A DNA stretch of 64,000 nucleotides from Thermostichus sp047462415 (GTDB lineage: Bacteria > Cyanobacteriota > Cyanobacteriia > Thermostichales > Thermostichaceae), in NCBI RefSeq assembly GCF_047462415.1, contig NZ_JANSJE010000009.1:62001-126000 (forward strand), written 5' to 3'. Each line of letters begins with the position of its first letter. Within the stretch, counting starts at the first letter, position 1. This document shows, piece by piece, positions 8,533 through 16,108 of this stretch. The position numbers and the translations under genes were made by a program. The notes below the pieces were generated by a model. That model was given only the letters and a program-made list of their open reading frames with translations. It made no database searches and was not told where the DNA came from.

Positions 8533-9226
8533 CCGCCTGATTGTTGCCCTGGATACCTCTTCTTGGGAGCAGGCTGTGGGGTGGGTGGACGCTTTGCCGC
8601 AGGTGCTGTGGTGGAAGGTGGGCCTGGAGTTGTTCTCTGCTACGGGTTCCTCTATCCTCCAGGCTCTCAAGGAAAGGGGCAAGCGCATTTTTCTGGATTT
8701 GAAGCTGCACGACATTCCCCACACGGTGGGACGGGCTACGGAGGTGGCCGTCGGCTATGGGGTGGATCTGCTCACCGTCCATGCTTGCGGTGGCAGTGCT
8801 ATGTTGCGGGCAGCCGTGGCCGCCGCCCAGGGCAGTTCCTGTCGGCTGTTGGCAGTGACCCTCTTAACCAGCCTCGGCCCCGACCAGGTGCGGCAGGAGC
8901 TGGGCATTGAACGGGATCCTGGCGACTACGTTTTACAATTGGCCCGACTGGCCCTGGATCAAGGTGTGAAGGGGCTGGTCTGCTCCCCGCAGGAAGTGGG
9001 GCGGCTGCGCCAGGCTTTGGGGCCGGAGGTTCTGCTGGTTACTCCAGGGATCCGTCTGAGCGACGCCATGGGGGATGGTGGGGATGATCAACAGCGCATC
9101 TGCACGCCCGACCAAGCTCTGCGGGCAGGAGCCGACTACCTGGTGGTGGGTCGCCCCATCATTGCTGCTCCGGATCCGGTGGCGGCCTTGCGGCGCTTCC
9201 AAGCCTTGTGGGATGCTTCTGGGTGA
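8522..9226 (+). CDS. pyrF: Orotidine 5'-phosphate decarboxylase
   Basis: PyrF makes UMP from OMP, the last step of de novo pyrimidine synthesis. The 234-residue product has the catalytic DLKLHDIPHTV motif (Lys-Asp pair), LIVALDTSSW at the N-terminus, and the phosphate-binding TPGIR and GADYLVVGRPI motifs near the C-terminus. Length fits the family. It overlaps the DUF6464-like gene by 11 bp and the following gene by 14 bp, forming a tight three-gene unit. Confidence 0.95.
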   Translation: MKGDRLIVALDTSSWEQAVGWVDALPQVLWWKVGLELFSATGSSILQALKERGKRIFLDLKLHDIPHTVGRATEVAVGYGVDLLTVHACGGSAMLRAAVAAAQGSSCRLLAVTLLTSLGPDQVRQELGIERDPGDYVLQLARLALDQGVKGLVCSPQEVGRLRQALGPEVLLVTPGIRLSDAMGDGGDDQQRICTPDQALRAGADYLVVGRPIIAAPDPVAALRRFQALWDASG

Positions 9227-9872
9227 GAAGGTTGAGGGATTCGCCCGCTGTTGGCTAAGTGGTGCTGTGAGGCAACGACGCCATAGGCCACCTGTCCAGT
9301 CTGCTAACGCGAACGGCAGGGGGTGTTGGCTGGGAGTGGGTTTATCGGTGGCTTTGGGCCTGTGCAGCCTTCCTGCCGCCCCGGCCAGCGGAGAAGCCTG
9401 TCTGGCTGCTCCTCAGGTTTGGGCTGAGGCTCTAACGGAGCAGTTGCCTCTGTTCCTCAATCTGGCCTTGAGCCGCTCCCGCTCTGAGTTTCAGGTTGTG
9501 CTTGTGGGGAAGCCGGAGGTTGAAATGCTCCCTCCTCAGGAGCTGGCTCAGGTTTTCTCGGACACCACAACAGCTGCAGAGGCTTTTCGACTGTATTTCA
9601 CCACGTTGGAGCGCCGCTTGGTCTTGCCCCAACACCCCCAGGACAACCCCTTGGCCGGTCGGCGCAGCGAAACCCTGCAACTGGCCTACGAGGCCTATGT
9701 GCTGCGGGCTAGGTCTGGGGATCCCTGGCAGTTGGTGCGTCTGCAGGTAACCGGAGCGGGGATCCCGATTCGCGATGTAACCGAGGGGCTCACCGCTCAG
9801 GCCATCCGTCGCTGGCAGCAGTCGGGTTGCCCCTTGACGGGCGATCTAGAGTTGACTAGACCTTCTCTGTAG
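9213..9872 (+). CDS. Exported protein of unknown function
   Basis: The 219-residue product starts with a ~30-residue polar leader, then a hydrophobic stretch (about residues 34-52) that ends in an ASG-EAC region. This resembles a long signal sequence or N-terminal anchor. The remainder is soluble, with no motif I recognise; the last part contains SGCPLTGD. ATG 9213 lies inside the end of pyrF, and another start further down cannot be excluded. Two Cys in the mature part suggest a periplasmic location. Confidence 0.55.
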   Translation: MLLGEKVEGFARCWLSGAVRQRRHRPPVQSANANGRGCWLGVGLSVALGLCSLPAAPASGEACLAAPQVWAEALTEQLPLFLNLALSRSRSEFQVVLVGKPEVEMLPPQELAQVFSDTTTAAEAFRLYFTTLERRLVLPQHPQDNPLAGRRSETLQLAYEAYVLRARSGDPWQLVRLQVTGAGIPIRDVTEGLTAQAIRRWQQSGCPLTGDLELTRPSL

Positions 9873-9987
9873 GCGGGGAGTTTTGCAAGGCACACAAGGA
9901 CACTTTCTCCTCCCAGAGGGAGAGGCATTGGATGTTCTGCTGCTGGTCGAATGACCATTCCGTTCAGGAACACAATAGGGCATACCT

Positions 9988-11076
9988 ATGAAGTTTCCCC
10001 CCGCCAAACCTCGCCAGGGCAAACGGCTGCCCCGCGGCTCATTTTCCCGACTGCGGTCGTCCAACACGGACAAACATCGCCGCCGACGTCTGGTCGGTTT
10101 TGGTTGCATAGGCCACTGGCTGCTTTGGGGCGGGATGGGCCTGCTCTTGGGACAGCGGCTCCGCTCCTGGGGGCAACCGTCTCCGCTGCAGTGGTGGCGC
10201 GTTGTGCCCGTGAGCGGCTCTGAGGGATCCTTGCCATCCGGTCAGCCGGAACTGCCCCTCTACCACTGGTTTGCGGATGGCCTAGTGCCCTGGCTGGCTC
10301 AGGGAACGGGGATCCCGGCTGGAGAGCTGTTGCGGATCTTCTCGGTCATGGCTTGTTTGGCCATCCTGCTGTTGTGCTGGAGCTGGGGCAACTTCTGGAG
10401 TGCCGGGCTGTGGGGACTCAGCCCCTGGGTGCTGACCCAAGGGTTGGAGCCGGGCAGCGAGATTTTGAGCACCTGGGTGTGGCTGTGCAGTTGCGGCGTT
10501 GGGCCGGGATCTGCCTTGCGCCGGTGGGGTCTGGCCCTAGCTTGTGCCCTGTCCTATAAGATTTGGCCCTTGGCTTTGCTCTGGGCGGGGCTGTGGACGA
10601 GCCAGCAGTGGTCGCGGCAGCCGCTGCGTTCGCGAGGGGCACTTTGGCTGCTTTTGCTGCTGCTGGTGATGGCCCTTTCTTGGCTGGGACGGGTCGATCT
10701 ACCGGCTGATCCTTCTGCAAGGGTTGCCTATCGCCTCAGCTCCCAAGGTGGCTTGGCCGTTTTGGCGACTTTGATGCTGCCCTTGGGGTTGAGCTTGGTG
10801 CGGTTGGGCTGGCCCTGGGCGGAACGGCAACAAGCCTTGCTCAGCTTGGCCGGCCTGGGCCATGTCCTCTGGATGGGGATGCTGGCGACGTGGTTTTGGG
10901 ATCCCCAAGTGAACAGCCTGCAGCAAAGTGCTCGCTGGGGATTGGTGGGGCTCCCCTTCCTGTGCCTGAGCGCCGGCGGCGTCTTGGCGGAGATCCCCTA
11001 CCGGGGCTGGCGGCGGGTTTTGGGATCCCTGCTGCTGGGCAGTTCTTTCTTGTTATCGTGGCAATCATTGGCCTAG
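9988..11076 (+). CDS. Polytopic membrane protein, function unknown
   Basis: The 362-residue product has a very basic N-terminus (residues 1-35) followed by about eight to nine hydrophobic segments, the first at ~37-55. Motifs such as YHWFADGLVPWL and LSYKIWPLALLWAGLW give it the look of a glycosyltransferase-C-type or similar integral membrane protein, but I cannot see a diagnostic catalytic motif. It stands alone, 115 bp after the previous gene. The 9873-9987 gap contains a degenerate piece of the GC-rich repeat (about 9908-9926). Confidence 0.6.
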   Translation: MKFPPAKPRQGKRLPRGSFSRLRSSNTDKHRRRRLVGFGCIGHWLLWGGMGLLLGQRLRSWGQPSPLQWWRVVPVSGSEGSLPSGQPELPLYHWFADGLVPWLAQGTGIPAGELLRIFSVMACLAILLLCWSWGNFWSAGLWGLSPWVLTQGLEPGSEILSTWVWLCSCGVGPGSALRRWGLALACALSYKIWPLALLWAGLWTSQQWSRQPLRSRGALWLLLLLLVMALSWLGRVDLPADPSARVAYRLSSQGGLAVLATLMLPLGLSLVRLGWPWAERQQALLSLAGLGHVLWMGMLATWFWDPQVNSLQQSARWGLVGLPFLCLSAGGVLAEIPYRGWRRVLGSLLLGSSFLLSWQSLA

Positions 11077-11110
11077 GCTAGTCTGCATTTTTCTTTTTGT
11101 CTTGCCTGCT

Positions 11111-11605
11111 ATGACCCAGACCTCATCATCGCTACGCGACGCTTTTGCGAACGCAGCAGCTCAGCCTCTGTTGCAGACCCTGTTTGCCCAACGGGCGCAG
11201 GCTTTGATCCCCCCGCCTTTTGGCGCGGAGATCTAGGGGCGGTGCCGGTGGTGAGCAGTTCTGCCTTTGGACTCGCGTTTGTTTCCCAAGACCGACTTGG
11301 CACGGGCCACGGCGGAGGTGTTGGCAGAGGATGGGGACAATGCCCTCAATTATGGCGGCACGTTTGCCGGGTTGATTGAGGTGGTGCTGCAGTTGATGCC
11401 GGCTAGAGGGGTGGAGGCCCAACTGGAAAACCTGCTGATCGGCCATCGCTCTGGGCAGATCCTCGGCCTCTTGCCCCAGGTCTTTGTGGAGCCGGGGGAT
11501 GTGGTGATCGTGGAGGGGCCCACCTTCATGGGGGCGGTCAGCCGTTTTGCGGCGTTTCGCGCTGGCGGGACGGAGTCCTTTGTGATTGCGCTTTTGGGGG
11601 CCGCT
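11111..11605 (+). pseudogene. Aminotransferase class I/II (PLP fold-type I) remnant
   Basis: From the ATG at 11111 a reading frame resembles an aminotransferase N-terminus (LLQTLFAQRAQALIPPPFG), then meets a TAG. A second frame, from about 11267, continues with LFPKTDLARATAEVLAEDG, LNYGG, ENLLIGHRSGQ and VFVEPGDVVIVEGPTFMGA. That order matches the small-domain and cofactor-binding start of LysN/MocR-like aminotransferases. Similarity stops near 11605, after perhaps 150 of the expected ~400 residues, and repeat-like sequence follows. The PLP-lysine region is absent. This is a truncated, frameshifted relic. Confidence 0.75.
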
Positions 11606-11655
11606 GTAAACCGACCTAGGGGTTCGTGGTTGGCTTGCCAACTGCAGGGCTACCA

Positions 11656-11712
11656 TTCGCGTCAGCGGCGCGGAGCGCTAAAACCTCACCCGCCTATGCG
11701 GTGGGGTAGTTT
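11656..11712. repeat. Short dispersed element plus IS200/605-like hairpin remnant
   Basis: 11656-11679 holds one copy of the TCGCGTCAGCGG...GGAGCG element seen elsewhere in the window. Directly after it, CCTCACCCGCC-TAT-GCGGTGGGG (about 11684-11706) forms an imperfect hairpin and is followed by GTAGTTTA. A hairpin next to GTAGTTT recurs near 34.77 kb and 44.32 kb. The debris sits exactly where the aminotransferase relic loses similarity. The rest of 11713-11817 shows no gene. Confidence 0.5.
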
Positions 11713-11817
11713 ATGAGGCTACACCTATCAAGGCATAGCTCTCCCCGATCCGGAGAAAAATCTCAGAGCCGAGGGGGCTTGATGCTCACCGCAACAGCTC
11801 CCTGGCCGTTTGTCCTT

Positions 11818-12333
11818 CTAATCGCAGAACTGCAGCCGGGATTGCGGCTGGCGCATGGCCGGATCCAGCTCGCAGATCAGCTCGAAGTTGATCACTCGCC
11901 AGCGCTGCGGTGGTCCACCGGCTCCTTCAGGAAGCTGGGAGCTGAAGCTAACCGGCAGGCCGTAGAGGCGGGGTGGGCCGGGACGGCGATGGGATCCCTG
12001 CTCCAGGTAGGGGGTGAGCAAGGGGCGGTAGCGCTCGGCCACGATCACCTGTGTGGCTCGCATCCCTTGCATGCGCAGCCGATCCAATTCTTCATGAATC
12101 TCGAAGCGGATCCCATCGGCGTGGGTGTGCTGACGAAACCAGCGGCCTTCCCAAAAACGCCAGCGCCGTCCGGATTGCAGATGTACCAGCTCCTCTTGCT
12201 CAGCATCCGCCTCAAAGGCGCCGTGGCGAGGGCAGAGGTAAGTATCGGTCAGCGTGAGGGCCGCAATCGTTTGCCGACAGTGGGGACACTGAATGCTGGG
12301 GCCGAAGATCGGGTAGGAAAAGGCAACGGTCAT
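11818..12333 (-). CDS. TIGR02652-like cyanobacterial conserved protein
   Basis: The 171-residue soluble protein opens with a CxxC...C pattern (QCPHCRQTI and YLCPRHG) that looks like a small zinc ribbon. LVHLQSGRRWRFWEGRWFRQHTHADGIRFE-type sequence and RATQVIVAERY follow. This matches my recollection of the cyanobacterial TIGR02652 family, whose function is unknown. The start is placed at MTVAFSYPIFGPS (12333); four upstream codons are less likely to be translated. It is transcribed away from rimP. Confidence 0.75.
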   Translation of the reverse strand: MTVAFSYPIFGPSIQCPHCRQTIAALTLTDTYLCPRHGAFEADAEQEELVHLQSGRRWRFWEGRWFRQHTHADGIRFEIHEELDRLRMQGMRATQVIVAERYRPLLTPYLEQGSHRRPGPPRLYGLPVSFSSQLPEGAGGPPQRWRVINFELICELDPAMRQPQSRLQFCD

Positions 12334-12669
12334 AGGTAACCCCACAAAACGCGGCTGAATAGTCGAGCAAATCCGCAGTTGTCCACATTATAGATGTTGC
12401 CTTTTGTGGATCTGGTGCCGATCGCGTGGGCAAAACGCAAGTCAGGATCCCCATGACAAAACCAGACGAGATCTTTTAAAATGGATTGAAGGGAAGCACG
12501 CCCAGAGTCTGCACCGGCTCCAGGCAGCTCCCAGGCAATCTCCGCAATGACAACGGGGAGTGGGCAGCGCCCACTTTTTTGCTTTTTGGGGGGCTGAGCG
12601 CCCCTGTTGCCGGCACCGGCCCAAGTGGGTTTGGATCTGACAGCAACATAGGTTGGCGACGAGTTGGTT
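12334..12669. other. Intergenic region between divergent genes
   Basis: This 336-bp stretch must hold promoters for the leftward TIGR02652-like gene and the rightward rimP-nusA unit. An AT-rich patch (TTTTAAAATGG) lies at about 12473-12483. I see no ORF, tRNA or clear riboswitch here. Confidence 0.4.
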
Positions 12670-13143
12670 ATGGTTCACCCTCTTATTCCACAGTTGGAGA
12701 GCTTGGCCCGTCCTGTGGCCGCTCGACTGGGGTATCAATTGGTGCAGATGGTTTTTCACACCAATCAGTATCCACCGGTCTTGCGGGTGGACATCCGTCC
12801 GCTGGATCCGGATCAAGAAACCAGCCATGCCGATTGCGAAACCATGAGCCAGGCCTTGGAGGTGGAGCTGGATCGGGTGGATCTGATCCCCGGCCATTAT
12901 GTGCTGGAGGTCTCCAGCCCCGGCATCACCAACCTGCTCACCAGCGACCGCGACTTTGTGGTTTTCAAAGGATTTGCGGTGCAGGTGACGGTGGATCCGC
13001 CCTACAAGGGCAAAACCGTCTGGTCAGGACACCTACTGGGTCGGGATGAGGAGAACGTTGCCCTCTCCCTCAAAGGGCGACGAGTCCAGTTGCCCCGCGC
13101 CTCAGTCCAGCGCGTTGTCCTCTCAGAGGCAGAAACCGAGTAG
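12670..13143 (+). CDS. rimP: Ribosome maturation factor RimP
   Basis: RimP helps assemble the 30S subunit. The product (157 residues from ATG 12670) has the N-terminal domain segment LARPVAARLGYQLVQM, VLRVDIRP, the strongly conserved YVLEVSSPGITNLL hinge motif, and a C-terminal Sm-like domain (GHLLGRDEENVALSLKGRRVQLP). A TTG two codons upstream (12664) is an alternative start. It precedes nusA by ~160 bp, the classical bacterial order. Confidence 0.92.
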   Translation: MVHPLIPQLESLARPVAARLGYQLVQMVFHTNQYPPVLRVDIRPLDPDQETSHADCETMSQALEVELDRVDLIPGHYVLEVSSPGITNLLTSDRDFVVFKGFAVQVTVDPPYKGKTVWSGHLLGRDEENVALSLKGRRVQLPRASVQRVVLSEAETE

Positions 13144-13302
13144 AGGAATGGGGATAGAGAGGACGTTCGGCCGCGAAGTGTGTTGCCCTGTCTTCGCGTC
13201 GGAGCTACCTGCTATGCGACGACGCATTTCCCGTCAGGATTGCGGAGCAACAGTGATAGCAGTTTCATCCCAGCTTAAGTTGCATTAGGAGGACAACAGT
13301 TT

Positions 13303-14676
13303 ATGTCGATGGTGCCTCTGCCCGGTTTGGCAGAAATGGTGGAGATGATCTCGCGGGAGCGCAACCTGCCCCGCCATGTGGTCACCGATGCCCTGCGAGA
13401 GGCGCTGCTCAAAGGCTACGAACGCTACCGCAAAACCATCCAGCGAGATGTCGTTTTTGAAGAAGATCACTTCCGCAACTTCGATGTAGAGTTGGATGTG
13501 GAAGCAGGGGGCTTTCGCGTTTTGGCCACCAAAGCCATCGTGGAGCAGGTGCAGGATCCGGATCACGAGATCTCCCTGTACGACGTGCAGCAGGACTATC
13601 CAGAAGCCGAAGTGGGCTGGCAGGTCATGAGTGACGTTACCCCACAACAGGCGGAATTTGGCCGCATGGCGGCCATCCAAACCAAGCAGGTGCTGGCGCA
13701 AAAGTTACGGGATCAGCAGCGCCGTCTGATTCAGGAAGAGTTCCGCGATCTGGAAAAAACCGTACTGCAGGCACGGGTGCTGCGCATGGAGCGGCAGAAG
13801 GTGATCATGGCTGTTTCCAGCGGTTTCGGCCAGCCAGAGGTGGAGGCCGAGCTGCCTAAGAAGGAGCAGTTGGCCAGCGATCGCTACACCCCCAACACGG
13901 TGATGAAGGTCTACCTCAAACAGGTTTACCAGGGATCCCGGCGGGGGCCGCAGCTTTTGGTTTCCCGGGCCGATGCCGGCTTGGTGGTCAACCTGTTTGC
14001 CAACGAGGTGCCGGAGATCGAAGAGGATATTGTGCGCATCGTGGCGGTGGCGCGGGAGGCCAACCCCCCTTCCCGCAACGTGGGGCCGCGCACCAAGATC
14101 GCCGTCGATACGGTGGAGCGAGACGTGGATCCGGTGGGGGCCTGTATTGGCGCAAGGGGATCCCGCATTCAGGCGGTGGTAGCCGAGCTGCGCAACGAGA
14201 AAATCGATGTCATCCGCTGGTCGCCGGATCCCGCCACCTACATCGCCAACGCCCTCAGCCCGGCCAAGGTGGTGGAGGTGCGGCTGGTGGATCCGGAAAT
14301 CCAACAGGCCCACGTGTTGGTGACCGGCGACCAGCTCAGCCTGGCCATCGGCAAAGAGGGGCAGAATGTGCGCCTGGCCGCCCGTCTCACCGGCTGGAAA
14401 ATCGATATTAAAGAAGTGGAGAGCTACCGGGCGGCGCTAGAGGAGGCGCAAGCGCAGGGGCTGCCCTATCCCTTCATCACGCCGGAGGCTTTGGAACGCT
14501 TGCGGCGGCGGGCAGAGCGAGCCGCTCTGGGCCTAGAGGACGAGGAGTACGCAACCAAAGGCCGCTTGGAGGAAGAGAAGTTGGCCACAGACGACAGGCT
14601 GGGAGAAGACTGGGTTGAGGAAGACGAGGACTTCGACTACGATGCCGAGTTCGACATCGCCCAGCCCCAAGAGTGA
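13303..14676 (+). CDS. nusA: Transcription termination/antitermination factor NusA
   Basis: NusA binds RNA polymerase and nascent RNA to modulate pausing and termination. In 457 residues one sees the N-terminal polymerase-binding domain (MISRERNLPRHVVTDALREALLKGYER), an S1 domain, and tandem KH domains (VGACIGARGSRIQAVVAELRNEKIDV and QLSLAIGKEGQNVRLAARLTGWKIDI). The tail is strongly acidic (about 415-457), replacing the proteobacterial C-terminal repeats. A perfect AGGAGG at 13287-13292 supports the start. The usual downstream ylxR-infB pair is missing; ubiX follows. Confidence 0.96.
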   Translation: MSMVPLPGLAEMVEMISRERNLPRHVVTDALREALLKGYERYRKTIQRDVVFEEDHFRNFDVELDVEAGGFRVLATKAIVEQVQDPDHEISLYDVQQDYPEAEVGWQVMSDVTPQQAEFGRMAAIQTKQVLAQKLRDQQRRLIQEEFRDLEKTVLQARVLRMERQKVIMAVSSGFGQPEVEAELPKKEQLASDRYTPNTVMKVYLKQVYQGSRRGPQLLVSRADAGLVVNLFANEVPEIEEDIVRIVAVAREANPPSRNVGPRTKIAVDTVERDVDPVGACIGARGSRIQAVVAELRNEKIDVIRWSPDPATYIANALSPAKVVEVRLVDPEIQQAHVLVTGDQLSLAIGKEGQNVRLAARLTGWKIDIKEVESYRAALEEAQAQGLPYPFITPEALERLRRRAERAALGLEDEEYATKGRLEEEKLATDDRLGEDWVEEDEDFDYDAEFDIAQPQE

Positions 14677-14731
14677 GATCAGAGAGAGCTCTCCTCGCTA
14701 GACTTGAGCAGAAGACGTTCTGCGGCGGCCC

Positions 14732-15379
14732 TTGACATCCTCTCTGCCCATCATCCTTGGCGTCTCAGGCGCCTCTGGGATGCTTTATGCTGTGCGGGCT
14801 TTGCACGTCCTGCTCAGCCTGGATTACCGCGTCGAAGTGGTGGTCTCCAAGGCGGCCTATCAGGTGTGGCAGGGAGAGCAAGGGGTGCTGTTGCCGGTGG
14901 ATCCCCGGCAGCAGGCGCAATTTTGGCGGCAGCAGGCCGAAAGCGAGGGCGGATCCCTGGTCTGCCACCGTTGGCAGGAGGTGGGGGCAACCATCGCCAG
15001 TGGCTCTTATCGCACCCAGGGGATGCTGGTGATCCCGTGCAGCATGGGGACGGTGGCTAAGTTGGCTGCCGGCCTGAGCTCAGATCTGCTGGAGCGGGCG
15101 GCCGACGTGCAGCTTAAAGAAGGTCGCCGTCTGGTCATTGTGCCGCGGGAAACCCCCTTTAGCCTGATCCACCTGCGCAACTTGACCACTCTGGCGGAAG
15201 CAGGGGTGCGCATTGTCCCGGCCATTCCGGCCTGGTACCACCAGCCGCGCACCCTCTTGGATTTGGTGGATTTTGTCGTGGTGAAGGCGCTGGATCAGTT
15301 CGGCATCGACAGCGACCTTATCCAGCGCTGGCAGGGGATGCGCCAGCGGCAGATCCTCAAGCTGCCCCCAGAGGACTAA
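14732..15379 (+). CDS. ubiX: Flavin prenyltransferase UbiX
   Basis: UbiX prenylates FMN to make the prenyl-FMN cofactor of UbiD-type decarboxylases; in cyanobacteria this links to plastoquinone-related ring decarboxylation. The 215-residue product shows VSGASGM at the N-terminus, the SGSYRTQGMLVIPCSMGT motif, RETPFSLIHLRNL, and PAIPAWYHQP near the C-terminus. It appears to start with TTG (14732); there is no ATG close by. It begins 55 bp after nusA. ubiD is not in this window. Confidence 0.93.
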   Translation: MTSSLPIILGVSGASGMLYAVRALHVLLSLDYRVEVVVSKAAYQVWQGEQGVLLPVDPRQQAQFWRQQAESEGGSLVCHRWQEVGATIASGSYRTQGMLVIPCSMGTVAKLAAGLSSDLLERAADVQLKEGRRLVIVPRETPFSLIHLRNLTTLAEAGVRIVPAIPAWYHQPRTLLDLVDFVVVKALDQFGIDSDLIQRWQGMRQRQILKLPPED

Positions 15380-15388
15380 GGGGATCCC

Positions 15389-15424
15389 CTCACCCCCAGC
15401 CCCTCTCCCAGAGGGAGAGGGGAG
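15389..15424. repeat. GC-rich dispersed repeat copy (hairpin form)
   Basis: CTCACCCCCAGCCCCTCTCCC is followed directly by AGAGGGAGAGGGGAG, so the CCCTCTCCC and GGGAGAGGG arms can pair. It lies 10-45 bp after ubiX and may also serve as a transcription terminator-like structure, though there is no T-run. Confidence 0.8.
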
Positions 15425-15459
15425 TTATCTTAGAGCTTGCTGCCACCTACCCACCCTCG

Positions 15460-16101
15460 ATGAGTCTTTTGGCCAGCTCTTTAAGTTACGCCTACAGCAA
15501 CAGCGACCTGCTAGTTCAAGCTTTCCTCCAGCACCTACAACTGGTGGCGGTGCCGCTGGGGATCGCGTTGCTGGTGGGCCTGCCCTTGGGTTTTGGCAGC
15601 TCCCGCTCGCAGGTGGTTTCCCTCGTGGTGATCAATGCCTTCGGCAGCTTGCGGGTGATCCCCAGCTTGGCGATTTTGTTTTTGGCCATTCCCTACTTTG
15701 GCCTTGGCTTTCAGTCGGCGGCGATTGCCCTGACGATCTTGGCCTTGCCCCCCATTTTAATCAGCACGGATGTGGCCTTCCGCAGTCTCGATCCGGCTCT
15801 ACGCGAAGCTGCTTTGGGAATGGGCATGACGCCGGCGCAGGTGCTACGCCATGTGGAGATCCCCTTGGCGTTGCCGGTAATCTTGGCCGGTGTTAAAACC
15901 GCTACTATCGAGGTCATTGCCAGCGCCACGTTGGCCGCCTTTATCGGGGCGGGCGGGCTGGGCAGCTTCATCACGCTGGGGTTTGCCCTCTACGACAACG
16001 CTATCCTGTTGGTGGGAGCAATCCCGGTGGCGCTGTTGGCCATTGGTGCCGAAATTCTCCTCGGCGCTTTGCAGCGAGCTCTGGAGCCGCCCCAAGCCTA
16101 G
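15460..16101 (+). CDS. Osmoprotectant-type ABC transporter permease (OpuBB/ProW family)
   Basis: The 213-residue product has about six hydrophobic segments and the BPD_transp_1 EAA loop, EAALGMGMTPAQVLRHVEIPLALPVILAGVKT. GSLRVIPSLAILFL and GAGGLGSFITLGF are typical of glycine betaine/choline/carnitine permeases. The ATPase and binding-protein partners are not adjacent, so either they are encoded elsewhere or this is an orphan subunit. It ends 7 bp before the sensor kinase start. Confidence 0.85.
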   Translation: MSLLASSLSYAYSNSDLLVQAFLQHLQLVAVPLGIALLVGLPLGFGSSRSQVVSLVVINAFGSLRVIPSLAILFLAIPYFGLGFQSAAIALTILALPPILISTDVAFRSLDPALREAALGMGMTPAQVLRHVEIPLALPVILAGVKTATIEVIASATLAAFIGAGGLGSFITLGFALYDNAILLVGAIPVALLAIGAEILLGALQRALEPPQA

Positions 16102-16108
16102 GGATCCC

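Noticed and set aside
15890..16108. 73-codon upstream extension of the sensor kinase frame
   Set aside because: It lies within the permease gene in another frame, and its Pro/Trp/Arg-rich translation is not kinase-like; the signal-anchor starts at 16109.
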